Assembly: GCA_946480575.1 (NCBI GenBank)
Contig: CAMLKF010000001.1
Span: 23,197-87,196 of the forward strand
Length of the DNA stretch: 64,000 nucleotides
Direction: 5' to 3'
Source: an uncultured Nitrososphaera sp.
Lineage (GTDB): Archaea; Thermoproteota; Nitrososphaeria; Nitrososphaerales; Nitrososphaeraceae
Shown piece after piece: positions 1-7,529 of this stretch. The position numbers and the translations under genes were made by a program. The number at the start of each line of letters is the position of its first letter. Within the stretch, counting starts at the first letter, position 1. The notes under the pieces were generated by a model. It saw only the letters and a list, made by a program, of their open reading frames with translations, ran no database searches and was not told where the DNA came from.

Positions 1-330
1 TTTCATCCCGTGCCAGCCCTCCACTATTGCAGCACTGCTCGCTCCCAAGCCAATTATTGTTCTATTGCCAGAGAGCATATCAAGCGTAGTGGCTGCCATG
101 GCTACTGTTGCCGGCGTCCTTGCATATATGCTGATAATAGAAGTGCCAAGCCTGACCCTTCTTGTCGCCTGTGACATTGCGCCAAGCGTGGCAAAGGATT
201 CGCGGCCCCATGATTCCGGGATCCACAGCGAATCGACCTTTTCCTGCGAGTCGGCCATCTTAGCGCAGGCAAGGACCTCACACATCGAAAGCAATGGGCC
301 GAGGCTGTAACCTATCTTTTCAGCGGTCAT
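1..330 (-). CDS. Luciferase-like (LLM class) F420-dependent oxidoreductase, 3' part outside window
   Basis: Only the first 110 codons lie in the window; the gene runs off the left edge. The start ATG at 330-328 overlaps the TGA of the upstream nucleotidyltransferase (ATGA overlap), which fixes the start and indicates translational coupling. The N-terminus has the pattern of the bacterial luciferase/methylene-tetrahydromethanopterin reductase fold: a first strand (IGYSLG), then DSLWIPESWGRES, a run of strands around RVRLGTSIISIYARTPA, and the helix-strand ATTLDMLSGNRTIIGLGAS. Members of this family use F420 or FMN to oxidise diverse small molecules. The substrate cannot be told from sequence. 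Confidence 0.8.
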   Translation of the reverse strand, partial: MTAEKIGYSLGPLLSMCEVLACAKMADSQEKVDSLWIPESWGRESFATLGAMSQATRRVRLGTSIISIYARTPATVAMAATTLDMLSGNRTIIGLGASSAAIVEGWHGMK

Positions 331-1019
331 GACAGCTTTGAGCCTTGGATCTCTCTGGCAGCTTCCTCAATGTCCTTGTGCGAGTCAATAGAGCGCCACA
401 GGACATTCTCGTATCTTACTGCGTTTAGTTTTCCCTCTTTTGCCAGCGCGGGCAGGGCGGTTACCTCGATGTTGCCGTTTTCGGGCAGGTAGTTGAACAC
501 TTCTTGCGTAAAGTGATACACGCCAGCGTTGATCCACTTGTCAGGAATTTTTGGCTTTTCCACAAAGCCAAGCACCTTGGAATTCTTGTCCACCTCGACA
601 ATGCCAAACGGGCTCCTGAGCGGAACAAGCGCCAGCGAATGCGAGCTGCTGTCGTTGATGCGCAGTAGCTTGTTCGGATCAAGCTCGGTCAGGACGTCAC
701 CGTTTAGCATGAAGAACGAGTCTTGGCCTGCAAGAAGGCTTGCGGCGTTGTTCAGGGCGCCACCTGTTCCAAGCGGCTCTTCTTCGACTGCATAGCCCAC
801 CTTAACCCCGAGCCTGCTTCCGCTCCCTATGTGGTCGATTATCTGCTCCTTCATGTACCCGACGCATACGACGAACTCTTTGATGCCGCACTTGCTGAGC
901 CATTTTACCTGCCATTCGATAATAGGGATATTGAGGACTTCAATCATAGGCTTTGGCTTCTGGTCGGTAAGCGGCCGCAGCCTCTTGCCATATCCGCCTG
1001 CCAGAATGACTGCTTTCAT
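327..1019 (-). CDS. Sugar-1-phosphate nucleotidyltransferase (GlmU/RmlA/GMP type), 230 aa
   Basis: Transfers NMP from an NTP to a sugar-1-phosphate, making an activated sugar for glycan synthesis. The N-terminal signature LAGGYGKRLRPLT (residues 7-19) with KPKPMIEV is the nucleotide-binding loop of the family, and LNGDVLTELD (about 104-113) holds the metal-binding Asp. EKP at about 155-157 and the NAGVY segment near 165 also fit. At 230 aa it consists of the catalytic domain alone, without a C-terminal left-handed beta-helix, as in short GDP-mannose or dTDP-glucose pyrophosphorylases. It overlaps the following LLM oxidoreductase by four bases. The sugar is not identifiable. Confidence 0.88.
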   Translation of the reverse strand: MKAVILAGGYGKRLRPLTDQKPKPMIEVLNIPIIEWQVKWLSKCGIKEFVVCVGYMKEQIIDHIGSGSRLGVKVGYAVEEEPLGTGGALNNAASLLAGQDSFFMLNGDVLTELDPNKLLRINDSSSHSLALVPLRSPFGIVEVDKNSKVLGFVEKPKIPDKWINAGVYHFTQEVFNYLPENGNIEVTALPALAKEGKLNAVRYENVLWRSIDSHKDIEEAAREIQGSKLS

Positions 1020-1099
1020 GTGTATCTACCATCAAACCCCTCAGTTTGTATAAAACGTTATCCTGACAATGATAGGCGTGTATGTGTGTGTATGAGAGA

Positions 1100-1249
1100 T
1101 CAGTATGCATGTTTTGGTCCATTGTTAGTGTTAGCGGTAGCAAGAAGCCAGTGGATCTCTTGGTAACACTCCTTGCACATGTCTTTGCTGTAGGTATGCT
1201 CGCACTGGTAGGTTCCCTCTACGTCAAGGCCGCATCGGCTGCATTTCAT
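1100..1249 (-). CDS. Small zinc-ribbon protein, 49 aa
   Basis: The frame is open further upstream, but the start is placed at the ATG 1249-1247, which overlaps the TGA of the preceding membrane gene (ATGA). The protein begins MKCSRCGLDVEG and has a CxxC pair, a C-x-H pair (QCEHTY) and a second CxxC (CKEC), enough to bind one or two zinc ions. No larger domain is present. Function unknown. It is cotranscribed with the four-helix membrane protein, so a role linked to that protein is possible but unproven. Confidence 0.55.
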   Translation of the reverse strand: MKCSRCGLDVEGTYQCEHTYSKDMCKECYQEIHWLLATANTNNGPKHAY

Positions 1250-1674
1250 TTTTGAGCCGGCTCTTTGCCTGTAGCGGCAACCACTTTTCTGTCTCTGGCG
1301 ACTTTCCATACGCCAAGGCCTATCAAAATTGCCCCCATTGCGATGGTTGAGCCAATAGTGCGCATTGCCCCTGACGAGTCTTCAGAGGCCAGAGCGCCTT
1401 GGGCAATGAGTGCTATCATCCCTGCGATTATGAGGCCGCCGTTTACAAACAGCAGCGCGGAAACCGCCGGCGCGTATTCCTTCCTTGCTATGACGAATGC
1501 GATTATTGACATCACGACAGCGCCTCCGCCAAATGCGCCTCCCCTTACTGATTCGTCAAATGGCAGAAATCCCCTTCTGTCTTCAGAGCCGGATGCAACA
1601 GCTGCATCTGCGCCATATATTATCAAGAGCACCAGCGAGGCGATAAGAAGGCCTAATGCTATTCCTTTGGCCAT
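1246..1674 (-). CDS. Four-helix membrane protein, 142 aa, unknown function
   Basis: Not recognised as a named family. It has four hydrophobic segments: residues 4-27 (IALGLLIASLVLLIIYG), 46-63, 70-96 and 108-124, ending in a short basic cytoplasmic tail. The start ATG at 1674 is the only good candidate and is followed by a typical membrane-anchor sequence. Its stop overlaps the start of the downstream small zinc-ribbon gene, so the two form a translationally coupled pair. Confidence 0.6.
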   Translation of the reverse strand: MAKGIALGLLIASLVLLIIYGADAAVASGSEDRRGFLPFDESVRGGAFGGGAVVMSIIAFVIARKEYAPAVSALLFVNGGLIIAGMIALIAQGALASEDSSGAMRTIGSTIAMGAILIGLGVWKVARDRKVVAATGKEPAQK

Positions 1675-1723
1675 ACTGGTAATAATTCATAATCAGATTT
1701 AATAAACGTACGCTACTTGCATC

Positions 1724-2281
1724 ATGTATACTACCATGCCGGCCGACATCATGGATATACTGTATTCAGCAATAGACGAGATAGGCAGAGAAAAAATCCG
1801 GGTAGACGTGTCTTCCAGTGTAGACGGGTCTGCAAAATACTGTAAGGAAATTGTCAACAAGTCCATAGCTAGGCTGGGCCCGGGGGCAAGTGACGAAGAA
1901 ATTGGAAGGCTGTGCGAAGCGCTCCTTCACTTTATGCTTACTGCGTCTGTCCTGCCCTCTGAGAGAAAAGTTAACTTCAAGGGCGTCGACCTTGATCTCG
2001 TCATCCCTTCGATGAAAATGCTCAACAAGAGCCCTGACAAGGCACTCGTCATCCAGGTGATAAAAAATAGTGGCGATCTTGCCCGTAGGATAAGGGAAGC
2101 CGAGTCGGTTCAGCCGCATCATGAAAACATCTGGGTCGTGTCTGCGAGGCGGCTCCAAACAGACCGCAAAAAATATCATCTTGGAAGCAAGAAAGATCAT
2201 CCGTACTTCCGAATCATCCAAGATGTCAACGCCTTTCTTGTAGACAAGAAGGTCAAGGGGCTGAAACTTTTACATGGATAG
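1724..2281 (+). CDS. Conserved archaeal hypothetical protein, 185 aa
   Basis: Not assigned to a named family. The middle has VNFKGVDLDLVIP followed about 15 residues later by ALVIQVIK, which resembles the D-x(n)-E/QxK core of PD-(D/E)xK nuclease folds; this is only a pattern resemblance. The rest is helical and charged. ATG at 1724 or the internal ATG at 1736 could both start it; a TTTAATAAA stretch about 25 nt upstream could be the TATA box. The 3' end overlaps the convergent bioD gene by 12 bases. Confidence 0.5.
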   Translation: MYTTMPADIMDILYSAIDEIGREKIRVDVSSSVDGSAKYCKEIVNKSIARLGPGASDEEIGRLCEALLHFMLTASVLPSERKVNFKGVDLDLVIPSMKMLNKSPDKALVIQVIKNSGDLARRIREAESVQPHHENIWVVSARRLQTDRKKYHLGSKKDHPYFRIIQDVNAFLVDKKVKGLKLLHG

Positions 2282-2968
2282 TAGCCTGTCCAGATCAACT
2301 GCCTTTTCCAACGCCTTTCCAATAGTCATGTAATTTGACCCTTTTGAGAAAGGTAGAGCTCCAAGAACAGGAACGCCGCTCAACCTTTCAATCATCTCTG
2401 GCGTCCTCTGCTCCACGGTGTTTGGTTTTTTCGGCATCATGTTGACTATGATGCCTTTAATGTCTAAGCTGAATTTCTGACAGGCCATTATGGTAAGGAT
2501 GGTATGGTTGAGCGTTCCAAGCCGCGGCTGCGAGACTATTACAACAGGGAGGCCGGCAAGCTTCGCAAAATCTGCTACGGATTGGCCTTCTGTCAATGGG
2601 ACCATTATCCCACCTATTCCTTCGACGAGAAGAAAGTCATGCTTGTACGCAAGGTTTTGGAACGCCGCCAGGGCTTTGGCAATGCTGACAGGCGGCTCGT
2701 TTTTTATTTGCGATGCCATGAGTGGTGAGGCGGCTGCCCGGTAAAAGAAAGGATTCAGTTCATGATCAGGTTCGGTTGCCCCGGCCGCCCTGGCAAGCAA
2801 TGCAGTGTCCTGCGACCTGTATTTTTTTGAAAAAAACGTCTCTCCTGTAGCAAAGGGCTTCATTACACCAACGTCAACCTTGCGCCTTCTCAGGGCCCAC
2901 GCCAGCCCAGCCGCTACCGCGGTTTTCCCGACACCTGTGCCTGTCCCCGTAATGAAAACTCCTTGCAT
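2270..2968 (-). CDS. bioD: Dethiobiotin synthase BioD
   Basis: ATP-dependent closure of the ureido ring of 7,8-diaminopelargonate (DAPA) with CO2, the third of the four late biotin steps. The P-loop is TGTGTGVGKT (residues 7-16), followed by KP at 37-38 (VMKPFATGE); EGIGGIMVPL (about 116-125) is the carbamate/Mg region. Length 232 aa is normal for BioD. It is divergent from bioA with only 44 bp between the two starts, so they must share a control region. It overlaps the convergent upstream hypothetical gene at its 3' end. Confidence 0.93.
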   Translation of the reverse strand: MQGVFITGTGTGVGKTAVAAGLAWALRRRKVDVGVMKPFATGETFFSKKYRSQDTALLARAAGATEPDHELNPFFYRAAASPLMASQIKNEPPVSIAKALAAFQNLAYKHDFLLVEGIGGIMVPLTEGQSVADFAKLAGLPVVIVSQPRLGTLNHTILTIMACQKFSLDIKGIIVNMMPKKPNTVEQRTPEMIERLSGVPVLGALPFSKGSNYMTIGKALEKAVDLDRLLSM

Positions 2969-3012
2969 GGAAATATTATTAGAGCCATGGATGGAACCTG
3001 CATTTAACTGAA

Positions 3013-4350
3013 TTGAGCCTGAGAGACACCGACAAGGAATTCGTCTGGCATCCTTATACCCAGATGAAGGACTGGAACAAGTGGGACAACAGGGTTATTG
3101 TGAAGGGTGAAGGGTTTTACCTCGTCGACAGTGAGGGCAGGAAATACCTTGACGGCATTGCAAGCATGTGGTGCAACGTCTGGGGCCATGGCCAGAATGA
3201 GGTTGTCGAGGCAATGGTCGAGCAGCTGTGCAATTTGCAGCATTCGACCCTCTTTGGGCTTGCCAGCAGCCCTTCTGCGAGGCTTGCCGAAAGACTGGTC
3301 AAGCTGGCAAAGGAAATGGACAAGGCATTCTACACCGATAACGGCTCGGCCGCCATTGAGGTTGCGATGAAGATGGCTCTCCAGTACTGGCGCAATAAGG
3401 GCAGATGCGAGAAAAAAGAATTCATCTCGTTAGAGCATGGGTACCACGGCGACACGGTGGGCGCTATGTCTGTTGGCTACATCGAGAAGTTCTTTGTCGC
3501 TTACAGGCCGATGCTGATGAATGTGCGCACAGTTCCAAGCCCATTCCTTTACCGCAGCCGGTTTGAAAACGAAGGCGATCTCGCGGAATGGTGCCTTGAA
3601 GAAACAGAAAAGACGCTCAAAAAGCATGGAAAAAGGTGCGCTGCCTTTGTTATGGAGAGCGGCGCACAAATAGCGGGAGGCCCGATAATTTACCCTGCGG
3701 GTTATCAGAGAAAGATCGCCAACCTTTGCAAAAAGTATGATGTCCTGTTGATACTGGATGAGATCGCTACAGGGTTTGGCCGCCTTGGCAACATGGTCGA
3801 GTACCTTGCCCAGAGGTCGCGGCCCGATATAGTCTGCTTTGGAAAAGCCCTGACTGGTGGATATTTTCCACTTGCAGTTACCCTGACAAACCATCACATC
3901 TTTAACGCGTTCCTTGGCGACTATGCCGAAAACAAGGAGTTCTACCACGGCCATACCTTTACCGGTCATCCGGTAGGATGTGCGGCCGCGCTGGCAAACA
4001 TAGAACTTTACAGAAAACGTAATCTGATGCAACAAATTAACACAAACGCCAAGTACATAGAGGCAAGGTTGCAGGAATTCAAAAAATCGCCAATAGTAGC
4101 AGACATCAGGCACAAGGGCTTGTTGGCAGGAGTCGAACTGGCAAGGAACGGCAAGCCGATTGCAGTATTGAAGAACAGAGAGAGGATAAGCTACTTTATC
4201 ATGCGGGAGTCGCTTAAGATGGGCGTGCACCTGAGACCTCTTGGCAACATCATGATGGTTATCCCTCCACTGGCAATTGAAAGGAGCGACCTTGAGAAGC
4301 TGCTCGATGTCCAGCTGGAGATGCTGAGAAAAATAGAGAGGCTATCTTAG
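3013..4350 (+). CDS. bioA: Adenosylmethionine-8-amino-7-oxononanoate aminotransferase BioA
   Basis: PLP enzyme that converts 7-keto-8-aminopelargonate to DAPA using SAM as amino donor. The start is a TTG at 3013 followed by SLRDTDKEFVWHPYTQMKDW; WHPYTQM is the typical BioA N-terminus, so no longer start is needed. The class III aminotransferase features are present: YHGDTVGAMSVG (about residues 144-155), the DEIATGFGR loop and FGKALTGGY with the PLP lysine. Length 445 aa is standard. Its last nine bases overlap the convergent serine recombinase gene. Confidence 0.94.
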   Translation: MSLRDTDKEFVWHPYTQMKDWNKWDNRVIVKGEGFYLVDSEGRKYLDGIASMWCNVWGHGQNEVVEAMVEQLCNLQHSTLFGLASSPSARLAERLVKLAKEMDKAFYTDNGSAAIEVAMKMALQYWRNKGRCEKKEFISLEHGYHGDTVGAMSVGYIEKFFVAYRPMLMNVRTVPSPFLYRSRFENEGDLAEWCLEETEKTLKKHGKRCAAFVMESGAQIAGGPIIYPAGYQRKIANLCKKYDVLLILDEIATGFGRLGNMVEYLAQRSRPDIVCFGKALTGGYFPLAVTLTNHHIFNAFLGDYAENKEFYHGHTFTGHPVGCAAALANIELYRKRNLMQQINTNAKYIEARLQEFKKSPIVADIRHKGLLAGVELARNGKPIAVLKNRERISYFIMRESLKMGVHLRPLGNIMMVIPPLAIERSDLEKLLDVQLEMLRKIERLS

Positions 4351-4935
4351 CTGTCTCAGCTCTTTGTACAGCGTCGCCTTTGAGACGCCGAGGTTTCTGG
4401 CTATCCTGGCCTTCGAGTGATTTTCTGCAAGGAGCGTAATGAGCTGGTTCTTGTCTATCGCCTTTTGAGGCCTGCCGATGCCTTTTCCTGCGGCCCGGGC
4501 CCTCTCCATGCCGTCTTTTGTCCTCTGCACCAGCATTTCGCGTTCTCGCTCTGCTACCCATGTGAGGATTCCAATCATCAGCTTTCTGACACTAGGTTCG
4601 GTGGTTTGCAGGAATGATTCTCTTGGTGAGCAAGAGATCAGTGGTGCGTACTGCTCTACGGCCTTTATTGCATCCAGAGTATCCCAGAAAGTCCTTCCAA
4701 CGCGCGATAATTCATAAACGATGACAGCATCGACTTCTGCAGTTTTGATCAGCTCGAGCATTTCCTGAAAGCCGCGCCGCTGTGTAGCAGGGATCCTGCC
4801 GGAAGTAGCAGGATCTTCGAAAAAGTCAAGAATCTGATAACTATGCTCCTGAGCCCATTTTTCCAGTGCAAGCCTTTGGTTCTGGACTGTCTGCTCCTCA
4901 GTGCTTACCCGCACGTATGCAAACGTGTATTTCAT
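4342..4935 (-). CDS. Small serine recombinase (resolvase/invertase family), 197 aa
   Basis: Start at ATG 4935 (MKYTFAYVRVSTEEQ). The catalytic serine lies in VRVSTEEQ (about residue 11), and the family motifs YELSRVGR and AEREREMLVQRTKDGMERARAAGKGIGRP follow. The C-terminus (SKARIARNLGVSKATLYKELRQL) is a helix-turn-helix of the Hin/resolvase type. It is not an IS607-type enzyme, which carries its HTH at the N-terminus, and no transposase or tnpB is adjacent. It sits between bioA and bioB, overlapping bioA at the 3' end. A 9-bp inverted repeat (4939-4947 and 5030-5038) lies just upstream. Its target DNA is unknown. Confidence 0.88.
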   Translation of the reverse strand: MKYTFAYVRVSTEEQTVQNQRLALEKWAQEHSYQILDFFEDPATSGRIPATQRRGFQEMLELIKTAEVDAVIVYELSRVGRTFWDTLDAIKAVEQYAPLISCSPRESFLQTTEPSVRKLMIGILTWVAEREREMLVQRTKDGMERARAAGKGIGRPQKAIDKNQLITLLAENHSKARIARNLGVSKATLYKELRQLR

Positions 4936-5023
4936 GCATTTGCCCGTAGGCCTTGGCTTAACAGGGGCATTGTCAAAAAAATTGTTCAAAAAGGGTAGCG
5001 TTATTAAATGAACACCCGTGTAT

Positions 5024-5227
5024 ATGTCAACGGGCAAAACAAAGGAAAAAAAATGGAGCTATTTTCTGAACAGTTTAGAAAACGAACCCTTTTTGGACGG
5101 TTATGCAGCTAGTGCAAATATTGCGGAAATCGTTGTTTTGGCGATCGCATATAGGCAATCAATAACTGCCAAAAAACAGTGGTCAGACCCCTGCTCCGGA
5201 TGCCCAAAAAAGCCAAATCATGATTAG
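5024..5227 (+). CDS. Possible small protein, 67 aa, weakly supported
   Basis: Open frame from ATG 5024 (an in-frame GTG lies at 5018), divergent from the recombinase. TTATTAAAT at 5001-5009 is placed about right for a leaderless start. The product begins MSTGKTKEKKW and ends CSGCPKKPNHD; no domain is recognised. The sequence also contains a degenerate copy of the biotin-locus palindrome (5062-5082), so part of this stretch may be regulatory instead of coding. Confidence 0.3.
   Translation: MSTGKTKEKKWSYFLNSLENEPFLDGYAASANIAEIVVLAIAYRQSITAKKQWSDPCSGCPKKPNHD
5062..5082. promoter_or_regulatory. Degenerate copy of the biotin-locus palindrome
   Basis: TTTTCTGAAC, one base, GTTTAGAAAA: an imperfect inverted repeat (nine of ten positions pair) with the same half-site GTTTAGAAA as the two perfect palindromes at 5252 and 7472, but with a 1-nt centre in place of TCGA. 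It lies upstream of bioB and inside a doubtful small ORF. It may be an auxiliary operator or chance. Confidence 0.35.
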
Positions 5228-5251
5228 GCGATTTTACGCATGATTTTACCA

Positions 5252-5281
5252 CATATTTCTAAACTCGAGTTTAGAAATATG
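5252..5281. promoter_or_regulatory. 30-bp perfect palindrome upstream of bioB
   Basis: Perfect inverted repeat with 15-bp arms and no spacer, centred on CTCGAG between 5266 and 5267. The left arm ends in TATTTCTAAACTC and the right arm mirrors it. The inner 26 bp are identical to the palindrome behind bioF. It lies 16 bp before the BirA-type box and about 64 bp before the bioB ATG. A dyad of this kind is expected to bind a dimeric regulator; the protein is unknown. Confidence 0.7.
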
Positions 5282-5297
5282 GTATTCGAAATGGGCA

Positions 5298-5330
5298 TTG
5301 TAAACCAAAGTTTTAATTACCTGTTTACAA
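5298..5330. promoter_or_regulatory. BirA-type biotin operator over the bioB promoter
   Basis: TTGTAAACC, 15 nt, TGTTTACAA. This matches the bacterial/archaeal BirA box consensus TTGTAAACC-N14/15-GGTTTACAA at 17 of 18 positions, with 8-bp perfect inverted arms. The spacer holds GTTTTAATTAC (5310-5320), a TATA-like element about 25-30 nt before the ATG at 5345. Occupancy by a biotinyl-AMP-loaded BirA with an HTH domain would block TBP/TFB. No birA gene is in this window. Confidence 0.75.
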
Positions 5331-5344
5331 CATCGACTGCCAAA

Positions 5345-6319
5345 ATGCCAGATTCGATGTTTATCAACGATTGCATGCAAAAGGTCCTTGCTGGCGGGTC
5401 GATCACCTTTGGAGAAGCCGAGCGGCTGCTTGCCACTAAAGACATCATGACGCTTGCCGAATGTGCCAATGTCATTACTAGGGCTTTCAATGGCGATACG
5501 GTAGATGTCGAAGCACTGATAAACGCCAAATCAGGCAGGTGCCCGGAGGACTGTTCTTTCTGCGCCCAGTCGTCCTTCTATGACGTCGGCATTACAAAAT
5601 ATCCATTGCTGCCAAAAGAAGTGATAATTGAAAATGCAAGGAAGGCCAAGGAAGCAGGGGCCACCAGTTTCTGCTTGGTATGCGCCTACCGCGAACCTCC
5701 TGAAAAGGACTTTCAGCAGATCTGTGAAACCATCACAGAAATCAGGTCGAAGGTGGCAGATGTCGAAGTCAACGTATCACTTGGATTCATGACGCCTGAA
5801 AGGGCTCGCAAGTTAAGGGATCTAGGGGTCAAACGCTACAATCACAATTTGGAAGCGGCGGAAAGTTTTTTTCCAAATATATGCAAGACCCATGACTTTG
5901 CCGACAGGGTCAACACGGCAAAAATCGTTAAAGAGGCAGGCCTTGATCTGTGCTCCGGCGGCATTATCGGCATGGGCGAAAGCCTGAAACAGAGGCTTGA
6001 GCTCGCATTCTCGCTTGCGTCACTTAATCCTGATGAAGTTCCAATAAACATCCTGATAGGTAGGAAAGGGACGCCTCTTGAAGGTTATGAGCCGATAGAC
6101 CCACTCGAGGCAATCAAGACGATAGCCGTCTGGCGCTTTGTAATGCCAAAGACGACGCTAAAGATAGCAGGCGGGCGCGAGCTGCATCTCAAGGACAAGG
6201 ACAGATTGGCGCTCAAGGCTGGCGCAAACGGCATAATCACCGGTGGATACCTCACGACCGGTGGGAACAAGCCGAACAAGGACATTGCGATGATAAAGGA
6301 GATTGGCCTCAAAGCATAA
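5345..6319 (+). CDS. bioB: Biotin synthase BioB (radical SAM), 324 aa
   Basis: Inserts sulfur into dethiobiotin to give biotin, using SAM radicals and an auxiliary FeS cluster. The cluster motif CPEDCSFCAQS (CxxxCxxC) is at about residues 64-74, with NHNLEAA and the C-terminal IAGGREL typical of BioB. The frame is open back to 5240, but that stretch contains the palindrome and BirA box; the start is placed at ATG 5345 (MPDSMFINDC), just behind the TATA-like element, giving a normal length. A further ATG is at 5357. Its 3' end overlaps bioF by 17 bases, so bioB-bioF is one transcript. Confidence 0.93.
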   Translation: MPDSMFINDCMQKVLAGGSITFGEAERLLATKDIMTLAECANVITRAFNGDTVDVEALINAKSGRCPEDCSFCAQSSFYDVGITKYPLLPKEVIIENARKAKEAGATSFCLVCAYREPPEKDFQQICETITEIRSKVADVEVNVSLGFMTPERARKLRDLGVKRYNHNLEAAESFFPNICKTHDFADRVNTAKIVKEAGLDLCSGGIIGMGESLKQRLELAFSLASLNPDEVPINILIGRKGTPLEGYEPIDPLEAIKTIAVWRFVMPKTTLKIAGGRELHLKDKDRLALKAGANGIITGGYLTTGGNKPNKDIAMIKEIGLKA

Positions 6320-7466
6320 GAAAATCGCCTTTGTTGGAGAACGCCTTGCCTCTCTTGAGAAGAGCGACCTCTACCGCCGTCTGAGAACTGTGGTGGTCAA
6401 GGGGCCGACGGCCGAGGTCGATGGAAAGCAAGTTGTCCACCTCTGTTCAAACGACTACCTAGGGCTGTCGCAGAATCTGCATGTCATCAAGAAAACCATT
6501 CAGGCGTTGCAGGAAGTTTCGCAGTGCAGCTCTAGGCTGATTGCAGGCAACCACCCCCAGGTTCTGGAACTGGAAGGCATGCTTGCAGACCACCGCAGGG
6601 CAGAGGCTGCTCTCGTCTATCCAACAGGGTACAACGCAAACTTGGGAGCCGTCACCGCCATCGCGGACGAGAATTCGACAATATTCAGCGACGAGCTCAA
6701 CCACGCAAGCATAATAGACGCGTGCAGGCTGAGCGGAGCAGAGATCAAGGTATTCAGGCACAACGATAACGAACATCTGGAAGAGCTGGTGCGGAATGCA
6801 CGTGGAAGGAAAATCGTGATAACTGAAGGCATCTTTAGCATGGACGGCGACATGGCAAAATTGGAAGAAATTTGCTCAATAGCCAAGGATTATGACGCGA
6901 TAACTATTGTTGACGACGCTCACGGTGACTTTATCTTTGGGTCCGGCTTTTCAGGTGTCCCGGCCAAGTTTGAGGTCGATGTGGATATACAGATCAGCAG
7001 CATGAGCAAGGGTCTGGGCTGCTTTGGCGGGTACGTTGCATCGACAACGCCCATAAGAGAGCTTCTTATCAACAATTCGAGGCAATTCATTTACACTTCG
7101 GCGCTGCCGGATCATCTGTGCGCTGCCGCCATCGCCGCCATCCCGCTGGCAAAGAAGGGAGGTCTGCAAAAAAAGCTACAAAGGAACATCGACTACTTTT
7201 CCAAGACAATGAAAAAACTGGGCTTTACGCTTGGCAGCTCGGCAAGCCAGATAATCCCGGTAATGATAGGTGAAGAAAAGCTGGCAATGGAACTTTCAAA
7301 AGAGCTACTAAGATTGGGCGTTTTTGCTCAGGCAATAAGGTATCCGACGGTAAGAAAAGGCTCTGCACGCCTGCGAACGTCGCTCACCTCCATGCACACA
7401 AAAAAACACATTGACGCGGCCATAGTGGCGTTTGAGCAGGCAGGCAAGAAAACAAAGCTCCTTTAG
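6303..7466 (+). CDS. bioF: 8-amino-7-oxononanoate synthase BioF
   Basis: PLP enzyme condensing pimeloyl-CoA or -ACP with alanine, the first dedicated step of biotin ring assembly. The start is a TTG at 6303 inside the end of bioB; no ATG or GTG lies nearer the conserved region LCSNDYLGL (about residues 47-55). Other signatures are RLIAGNHP (79-86), TDGIFSMDGD-like TEGIFSMDGDMA, VDDAHGD (PLP-binding Asp/His) and SMSKGLGCFGGY with the Schiff-base lysine. 387 aa is the normal size. The supplier of pimelate is not encoded in the window. Confidence 0.93.
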   Translation: MASKHKKIAFVGERLASLEKSDLYRRLRTVVVKGPTAEVDGKQVVHLCSNDYLGLSQNLHVIKKTIQALQEVSQCSSRLIAGNHPQVLELEGMLADHRRAEAALVYPTGYNANLGAVTAIADENSTIFSDELNHASIIDACRLSGAEIKVFRHNDNEHLEELVRNARGRKIVITEGIFSMDGDMAKLEEICSIAKDYDAITIVDDAHGDFIFGSGFSGVPAKFEVDVDIQISSMSKGLGCFGGYVASTTPIRELLINNSRQFIYTSALPDHLCAAAIAAIPLAKKGGLQKKLQRNIDYFSKTMKKLGFTLGSSASQIIPVMIGEEKLAMELSKELLRLGVFAQAIRYPTVRKGSARLRTSLTSMHTKKHIDAAIVAFEQAGKKTKLL

Positions 7467-7471
7467 CCGAA

Positions 7472-7497
7472 TATTTCTAAACTCGAGTTTAGAAATA
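7472..7497. promoter_or_regulatory. 26-bp perfect palindrome behind bioF, identical to the bioB copy
   Basis: Inverted repeat with 13-bp arms (TATTTCTAAACTC and its mirror) and no spacer, centred between 7484 and 7485. It begins five bases after the bioF stop codon and directly abuts AGTTAATTAAG (7498-7508), the likely TATA box for the gene at 7530. It would overlap the BRE of that promoter, a position suited to repression. There is no T-run behind it, so a terminator is less likely. Confidence 0.65.
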
Positions 7498-7529
7498 AAG
7501 TTAATTAAGATGCGTGAAAACCACATTTT

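Noticed and set aside
723..1166. 147-codon plus-strand frame
   Set aside because: Antisense shadow of the sugar nucleotidyltransferase, whose motifs are clear on the minus strand.
4342..4935. IS607-type insertion sequence
   Set aside because: The recombinase has its HTH at the C-terminus and there is no TnpB gene or matching element ends.
7472..7497. Palindrome behind bioF as a bacterial-type hairpin terminator
   Set aside because: No T-run follows, the dyad has no loop, and an identical dyad lies upstream of bioB, so a protein-binding site is more likely.
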